A stretch of DNA of 64,000 nucleotides from NCBI GenBank assembly GCA_034440615.1, contig JAOTOM010003180.1:1-64000 (forward strand), in the 5' to 3' direction. The DNA comes from Ashinkailepas kermadecensis (lineage: Eukaryota; Arthropoda; Thecostraca; Neolepadidae). The position numbers and the translations under genes were made by a program. Below the pieces are notes generated by a model. That model did not search any database. It saw only the letters and a program-made list of their open reading frames with translations, and was not told the DNA's origin. Below are positions 59,301-64,000 of the stretch, in pieces. Position 1 is the stretch's first letter. The number at the start of each line of letters is the position of its first letter.

Positions 59301-59890
59301 GTAATGTTTATGAATGTGGTTAACATGATGCAACCAATAATTTCCTCTGCAAATACATATTTTTTCAGTTGTGAGTCAATATAGCACACCAAAAGAGGCT
59401 TGGAATTGGACAATATAGGATAAAATAGTAATGTTCAAAATAGCTGACTGGGGAGAGGGTGACGGACATGACTAGGGGAGATGAAGTCTCCATCAGAGAA
59501 ATCCTCCCACCGATCGAGATGCTGTGCATTTTCGTAGAGCCTGGCCAGCAGTCGAAATAGAACTCGGCGAGGATTTCCCAACGGAGGGCTACGAAGCTCC
59601 TTAGTTTCCCCTCGGGTGCGCTCAAGGGGGATACCTGGTATATTCTTATTTTGCTTGACAAATGAAGACCAATGACATCCAATCCAGCAAGTGTTTTAGA
59701 AAACCAAGAGAGTTCATCCACAGAAAATAAACAAGGATCTTCGCCTATGTCACCAGCATTTCCAAATCTAACCATAAAGACCCGACTGCTTGAACAGAAA
59801 ATAGTTGTTTAAAGTTCTTACCGTCTTGTGATCACGAATCATCTTGAATACGATGATGCGCTTCTTTCTGTTAAGTTCTCTGAAGGACAT
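56359..59890 (-). CDS. Harbinger Myb/SANT-like DNA-binding partner, 4 exons
   Basis: Minus-strand exons: 59890-59822, 58297-58135, 57499-57416, 56807-56359. All junctions are GT-AG and in phase, giving 254 aa. Exons 1-2 encode a helix-rich region: MSFRELNRKKRIIVF, then LLGKFCQPGGAAKRNSAWGQ, ILDKAIQLGLIPPKT and VEKFKHGLYANQLKA. The W..I...LG..P.KT..K order is that of Myb/SANT-like (trihelix/MADF-type) proteins paired with PIF/Harbinger transposases. Exon 3 carries an acidic EDQLDELDNLVLDIIG segment. Exon 4 is Ala/Ser-rich with a basic DRAKTRIEYRR-like stretch (ERAKTRIEYRRLM). In zebrafish Harbinger the homologous protein promotes nuclear import and end recognition by the transposase; the same role here is inferred. 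It is transcribed toward the transposase gene. Introns hold a hAT MITE (intron 1) and R2 repeat (intron 3). Confidence 0.85.
56840..57370. repeat. R2-family repeats and poly-G tract in Myb-like intron 3
   Basis: A run of about 20 G at 56850-56870 is followed by repeated agggcgcc words and by a segment (gagcgccttttcccgg, ggcacatgcc, ctcctgcac) matching 20.51-20.60 kb, then gggcacat..aggacccc matching 32.6 kb. Confidence 0.6.
57819..57841. other. Perfect short hairpin
   Basis: ccacctgtctg is followed by its exact complement cagacaggtgg with one central base. It lies in intron 2 of the Myb-like gene; no function can be assigned. Confidence 0.5.
58405..59123. mobile_element. hAT-type non-autonomous element with internal minisatellite
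   Basis: Termini cagtagcgcaacca and (reverse complement) cagtggcgcaacca are inverted. An exact 8-bp target duplication, ggccagtc, lies at 58397-58404 and 59124-59131, diagnostic of hAT. The interior is an irregular array built on ggggcccgc with gaaccagg spacers (58455-58920), stop-poor but not coding. It is inserted in intron 1 of the Myb-like gene. Confidence 0.93.
59270..59410. repeat. R1 repeat copy in Myb-like intron 1
   Basis: attccaatgtaatgtttatg, aacatgatgcaaccaa, tcagttgtgag and atagcacaccaaaag match 17620-17745 in order. A 136-codon minus ORF at 59365-59775 overlaps it and shows no domain. Confidence 0.6.
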
Positions 59891-60330
59891 GTCTTGCTTT
59901 TTTTGTTTTCACGGATAAACTATGGAAAAGGCCTCAAAATAGAAATCTACCGCGGATATTCACATTGGTTTTTTGTTTACATTCATGCAGGTTGTTGACG
60001 CCAGCGAAATATTTCTGCTCTGACCATCAAGAGCCTCAAGCTGCAACTTCCATTTACCGTGCATTTCTGGAGCGTTTCCATCCAGTGGATTTGTTCAGTT
60101 CCATTTGTTCCTTTAATTAGTTGAAATATGACTAATAGTACATCTATTTTTCAACAGTTTGATTATATGACAGAAAATACGCTGGTAGCATGTTTCCTGG
60201 ACGTCTCGAGAGCAAATTGTTTGTTTACATCGTGGCAAATGCGACGCACGTATCCAACTTGACGCATTTACTACTAACGAAAACTTACTACGACTTATTT
60301 ACAATGTACAACTTTGTTATGAAACAGAGT

Positions 60331-60407
60331 GAAGTAGTAAGTAGTAAATTCAAACTTACGTCAGAGTAGTAAGTAGTAAGTAGTAAAAACGTTTATGAAA
60401 CAGGCTA
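60331..60407 (-). repeat. Right TIR and subterminal heptamers
   Basis: Heptamer runs (agtagtaagtagtaa type) at 60331-60348 and 60366-60386 precede the inverted TIR at 60392-60407. An additional internal tatgaaacag at about 60318 mirrors the left side's internal TIR-like words. Confidence 0.85.
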
Positions 60408-60410
60408 CAG

Positions 60411-62059
60411 ATGGTATATTAAAAGAGAAGACAATTAAAGTTTGCCAACAAAATTTCAAACAGGACACGAGCAGTGAGGAATGCGGCACTTCAATGCAGC
60501 ATAACACGGCAGGGACTGTAAAACAACACACTTCAAACTTGCAAGTAGTAAAAAACGGTAAACTATAAAATACATCATAATTGACATCCCTAATTATCCC
60601 CCACCCCTCCCCCAATACTACTGCTCGTCAATATTAGCCACACTCCAGATGATCGGCCATTCTAAACCCCTATCCCGATTCAGCTCTGTTCGCGACTTTT
60701 GAATATGGTAATATTTAACATCTACCTTCTCCTAAACTGCGATTCACGTCCCAGAATGTAGAGATTCTGGTCGACTGCAAACCAATGCATGCATATCGAC
60801 CCGTTGGTTGACTGCAGACGGGTCGACTGCAGCGTCCCCGATGTTGGTGTCGCTTCGCAGTTGCCGATGATTCCAAAATATATTTGCACATCAGTGTATT
60901 TATTTGGATCATGATTTGCTAACGACTACTTTCCGTTGCCTTGGTGTGTGGTTTTGTTGGCCAGAACCGGTAGCTGAGACGCTCGTAGTTCTCCTTGTGG
61001 CGCTCATCGTCACAGCGGCAACTTTTTTGCCGCAACAAGCGCAGCCAATTCAGCCGTTCCGCGGATCCTGGGTAAGCCGCCGCCGCTACCCTGGGCTGAA
61101 GAAGAAAGAATTGATAGTTATTCTCTGATGTGTTCTCGAGATGTGCGGAACACGTCTGCTGTCTCACTGATAAAAATATGAGAAGAGCATATGTTCTCTG
61201 AAAATAGCAGACGTTCTCATTTTCCCTATTAATATCAGACCACACAAAACGAGCAGTCTGTTTGCGATATGCTGTGAACATCATTCTCAGATCAGAATGA
61301 CAGTGCGTTGAGACTTACAAATATGCTCATGTGAAATCACATTTCAAATTCAGGAAGGATAATCACTTTTCGTGTCATGTGAATCCAGTCAGACTGAGAA
61401 TGGCAATTGTTCCCAATTTAAACAGCTATGCTCAATTGAGACCAGTCCCAAGTTCACTCTGACTCTTCGTGGATCGCAAATGTACTCGTGTAAAACCACT
61501 TCTAAGTCTCAACAAGATTTTTGTTCTTGCTGAAGCCAGTTCACTTGAGATCAGTTATTGGTTTCAAAATTCGAAGCTGTCACTCAAATAAGATTAGTTT
61601 TAGGTTTCATTTGAGAAATACATGCATGAACTGACAGTGGTTATTTGCATTTATCTTGCAAATGTCTCTCGCTTTTCTCATATGCAAATTATTTCCGGTT
61701 TAAATACACGTCATATATTGCTATCGCAGAAAAACAGGACAGAAGAACAGTTATCCCATTGTCACATGACTTACTTTTAATGTACAGTTCTAGAGTACGG
61801 CACACTTATCGCAGGCGTCATCTGCCACAAATGCCGCTCATCGCTGCCTCAGAGGATGATGTCCTGGCGATGGCCATCGAAGTCATTGAAGAGGGAGTAT
61901 TGAGCACCACAACATGCGCAACTGCCCAGGCATAAGGGAGACACCGGAAGCTCCAAGAACTTGCGCTGAAAGCAAGTTCAGGTAGAACGGAACTTCTTTG
62001 CCCGTTGTCTTCCACGCCGCGCTCTTGGCCTCCTTTACTTCCAAAGATCTGTGGAAACA
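60411..62059. other. Unassigned flank right of Harbinger
   Basis: A minus-strand open frame (61284-60919) has a possible acceptor (ttcttcttcag) before GSAERLNWLRLLRQK..HKENYERLSYRFWP. It could be a terminal exon but matches nothing I recognise. The 61.1-61.65 kb part is AT-rich with no signal. A small plus ORF ends at 61935. Confidence 0.35.
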
Positions 62060-62270
62060 GCCGATGGGGTACGGAGGACAAACCTGCCACCGGTATGTTA
62101 TCTGCCACCGGCCAACGGCCTTCAACCGTGGCGGGACTGTCGGAGAGTGTCAATCGGCAGCTGGAGACGGTTCGGTAAGAATGTGAGATAAATCTGAGAC
62201 AGTGAAATTCCCAGCTAAGGTGCTGGTCGAGGAGGACACCTAACACTTTAACGGTGGGACGTATAGTCGG
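62060..62270 (-). pseudogene. LINE RT fragment
   Basis: The minus frame adjoining the minisatellite reads TVKVLGVLLDQHLSWEFHC, matching the conserved LG..LD..LSW..H block downstream of the RT palm in Jockey/I LINEs. It continues into a degenerate region. Only this block is recognisable. Confidence 0.45.
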
Positions 62271-64000
62271 CGTCGGGAGCGGGAGATAGACGGCGTCGGG
62301 AGCGAGAGATAGACGGCGTCGGGAGCTGTCTGTCTGTCTGTCTATAGACGGCGTCGGCAGCGAGCGATAAACGGCGTCGGGAGCGAGAGATAGACGGCGT
62401 CGGGAGCTGTCTGACTGTCTGTCTATAGACGGCGTCGGGAACGAGCGATAGACAGCGTCGGGAGCGAGCGATAGACGTCGTCGGGAGCTGTCTGTCTGCC
62501 TGTCTATAGACGGCGTCGGGAGCGAGCGATAGACGGCGTCGGGAGCGAACGATGGACGGAGTCGGGAGCTGTCGGTCTGTGTGCCTATAGACGTCGTGGG
62601 GAACGAGCTATAGACGGCATCGGAAGCGAGTGATAGACGGCGTCGGGAGCTGTCTGTCTGTCTGTCTATAGACGGCATCGGCAGCGAGCGATAGTCGGAG
62701 TCGGGAGCTGTTTGTCTGTCTGTCTATAGACGGCGTCGGGAGCTAGCGATAGATGGCGTCGGGAGCGAGCGATAGTACGCGTCGGGAGCGAGCGATAGAC
62801 GACGTCGGGAGCAGTCTGTCTGTCTGTCTATAGACGGCGTCGGGAGCCGTCTGTCTGTCTGTCTATAGACGGCGTCGGGAGCCGTCTGTCTGTCTGTCTA
62901 TAGATGGCGTCGGGAGCGGGCGATATACGGCGTCGGGAGCGAGCAATAGACGGCGTCGGGAACGAGCAATAGACGGCGTCGGGAGCTGTCTATCTGTCTG
63001 CCTGTCTATAGAAGGCGTCGGGAACGAGCGATAGACGGCGTCGGGAGCGAGCGATAGACGGCGTCGGGATCGAGCCATAGACGGCGTCGGGAGCTGTCTA
63101 TCTGTCTGTCTATAGATGGCGTCGGGTGCGAGCGATAGACGGCGTCGTGAGCCAGCGTTAGACGGCGTCGGGGGCTGTCTGTCCGTCTGTCTATAGACGG
63201 CGTCGGGAGCTGTCTGTCTGTTTGTCTATAGACGGCGTCGGTAGCGACCGATAGACGGTGTCGGGAGCGAGCGATAGACGGCGTCGGCAGCGAGCGATAG
63301 ACGGCGTCAGGAGCTGTCTGTTTGTCTGTCTGTCTATATACGGCGTCGGGAGCGAGCGATAGATGGCGTCGGGATCGAGCCATAGACGGCGTCGGGAGCT
63401 GTCTGTCTGTTTGTCTATAGATGGCGTCGGGGGCGAGCGATAGACGGCGTCGTGAGCCAGCGTTAGACGGCGTCGTTGGCTGTCTGTCCGTCTGTCTATA
63501 GACGGCGTCGGGAGCGAGCGATAGACGGCGTCGGGAGCGAGTGATAGACGCCGTCGGGAGCGAGCAATGGACGGCCCGGGTGCAGGCGCCCGGACCGGCC
63601 AGCGAGCGATAGACGGCGTCGGGAGCGTGGGTTAGACGACGTTGGGAGCGAGCGATAGACGGCGTCGGGAGCGAGCGATAGGCGGCGTCGGGAGCGAGCG
63701 ATAGACGGCGTCGGGAGCGAGGGATAGACGACGTCGGGAGCTATCTGTCTGTCTGTCTATAGACGGCGTCAGGAGCGAGCGATAGACGTCGTCGGGAGCG
63801 AGCGATAGACGGCGTAGGGAGCTGTCTGTCTGTCTGTCTATAGACGGCGTCGGGAGCGAGTGATAGACGGCGTCGGGAGCGAGCAATAGACGGTCCGGGT
63901 GCAGGCGCCCGGACCGGCCAGCGAGCGATAGACGGCGTCGGGAGCGAGCGATAGACGGCCCGGGTGCAGGCGTCCGGGCCGGCCAGCGAGCGATAGACGG
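62265..64000. repeat. Complex minisatellite, open at window end
   Basis: Two main units share the core tagacggcgtcggga. Unit A is 23 bp (core plus gcgagcga). Unit B is 35 bp, where the core follows gctgtctgtctgtctgtcta. They alternate irregularly for more than 1.7 kb. Near 63571, 63892 and 63957 a third, GC-rich insert occurs (cccgggtgcaggcgcccgg, self-complementary). Long minus-strand ORFs arise because unit A contains no stop in any minus frame. Confidence 0.92.

Larger units (their letters stand above)
50609..60407. mobile_element. PIF/Harbinger DNA transposon, both genes open
   Basis: Terminal inverted repeat TAGCCTGTTTCATAAA at 50609-50624, exactly inverted at 60392-60407. CAG directly outside both ends (50606-50608 and 60408-60410) fits the superfamily's 3-bp target duplication. 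Inside lie a plus-strand DDE transposase gene and a convergent Myb/SANT-like gene, the standard two-gene content of autonomous PIF/Harbinger elements. At 9.8 kb it is long because of introns and secondary insertions: a LINE (50988-51878), a hAT MITE (58405-59123), a TAGG minisatellite and R1/R2 repeats. The exons have stayed open. Confidence 0.9.

Noticed and set aside
59365..59775. 136-codon minus ORF as an extra exon of the Myb-like gene
   Set aside because: Overlaps an R1 repeat, no domain, and the flanking exons already join in phase without it.
61818..62678. 286-codon minus-strand protein
   Set aside because: Its N-terminal half is minisatellite translation; only a short LINE RT block near 62060-62270 is meaningful.
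62863..63886. Several minus-strand ORFs with LAPDAVYRS-type repeats
   Set aside because: Product of a 23-bp unit lacking stops in any minus frame; no start context or domain.

Overview
The window is eukaryotic, repeat-dense nuclear DNA, most likely from an arthropod and plausibly a chelicerate such as a tick (inference). The grounds are spliced genes with GT-AG introns, interstitial TTAGG-type (AGGTT)n arrays, long (TA)n microsatellites, tRNA-derived SINEs, CR1-like and RNase H-bearing LINEs, Ty3/gypsy, hAT and PIF/Harbinger elements, and tandem C2H2 zinc-finger genes. Nothing looks prokaryotic. Few host genes can be defended: one 20-finger C2H2 gene and possibly one low-complexity ORF. Almost everything else is transposon or satellite.

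Layout. 0-5 kb: C-terminal relic of a P-element/THAP9-like transposase, a 21-bp heptad minisatellite, and a Pro/Ser/Ala-rich minus-strand ORF. 5-8 kb: two tRNA-SINE copies and three copies of a tiny hairpin retroposon, the best one 57 bp long between 14-bp target duplications. 8.2-10.3 kb: decayed gypsy pol. 10.3-15.2 kb: a dispersed repeat family, (TA)n arrays, an inverted repeat with hammerhead-ribozyme-like cores, and a 1.47-kb foldback element. 15.5-21 kb: LINE relic, tRNA-Thr-like SINE head, and a short TIR element carrying 11 AGGTCA hexamers. 21.3-26.1 kb: a TIR element split by a 4-kb CR1-like LINE. 27-35 kb: relics of the 10-15 kb family and two more SINEs. 36-45 kb: two zinc-finger arrays with duplicated 3' flanks, separated by a truncated gypsy element. 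45-50 kb: a decayed RNase H LINE and unassigned sequence. 50.6-60.4 kb: a PIF/Harbinger transposon. 62.3-64 kb: a complex minisatellite that runs off the window.

The highlight is the Harbinger element at 50,609-60,407. It has matching TIRs, a 3-bp CAG target duplication, heptamer subterminal repeats, a 7-exon DDE transposase (355 aa, D142-D219-E255) and a convergent 4-exon Myb/SANT-like partner (254 aa). All splice junctions keep phase. In this superfamily the Myb-like protein cooperates with the transposase in DNA binding and nuclear import, so the two genes together make a potentially autonomous unit. Later insertions have landed in it: a CR1-like LINE directly upstream of the transposase ATG, a hAT MITE in an intron, and a TAGG minisatellite in another.
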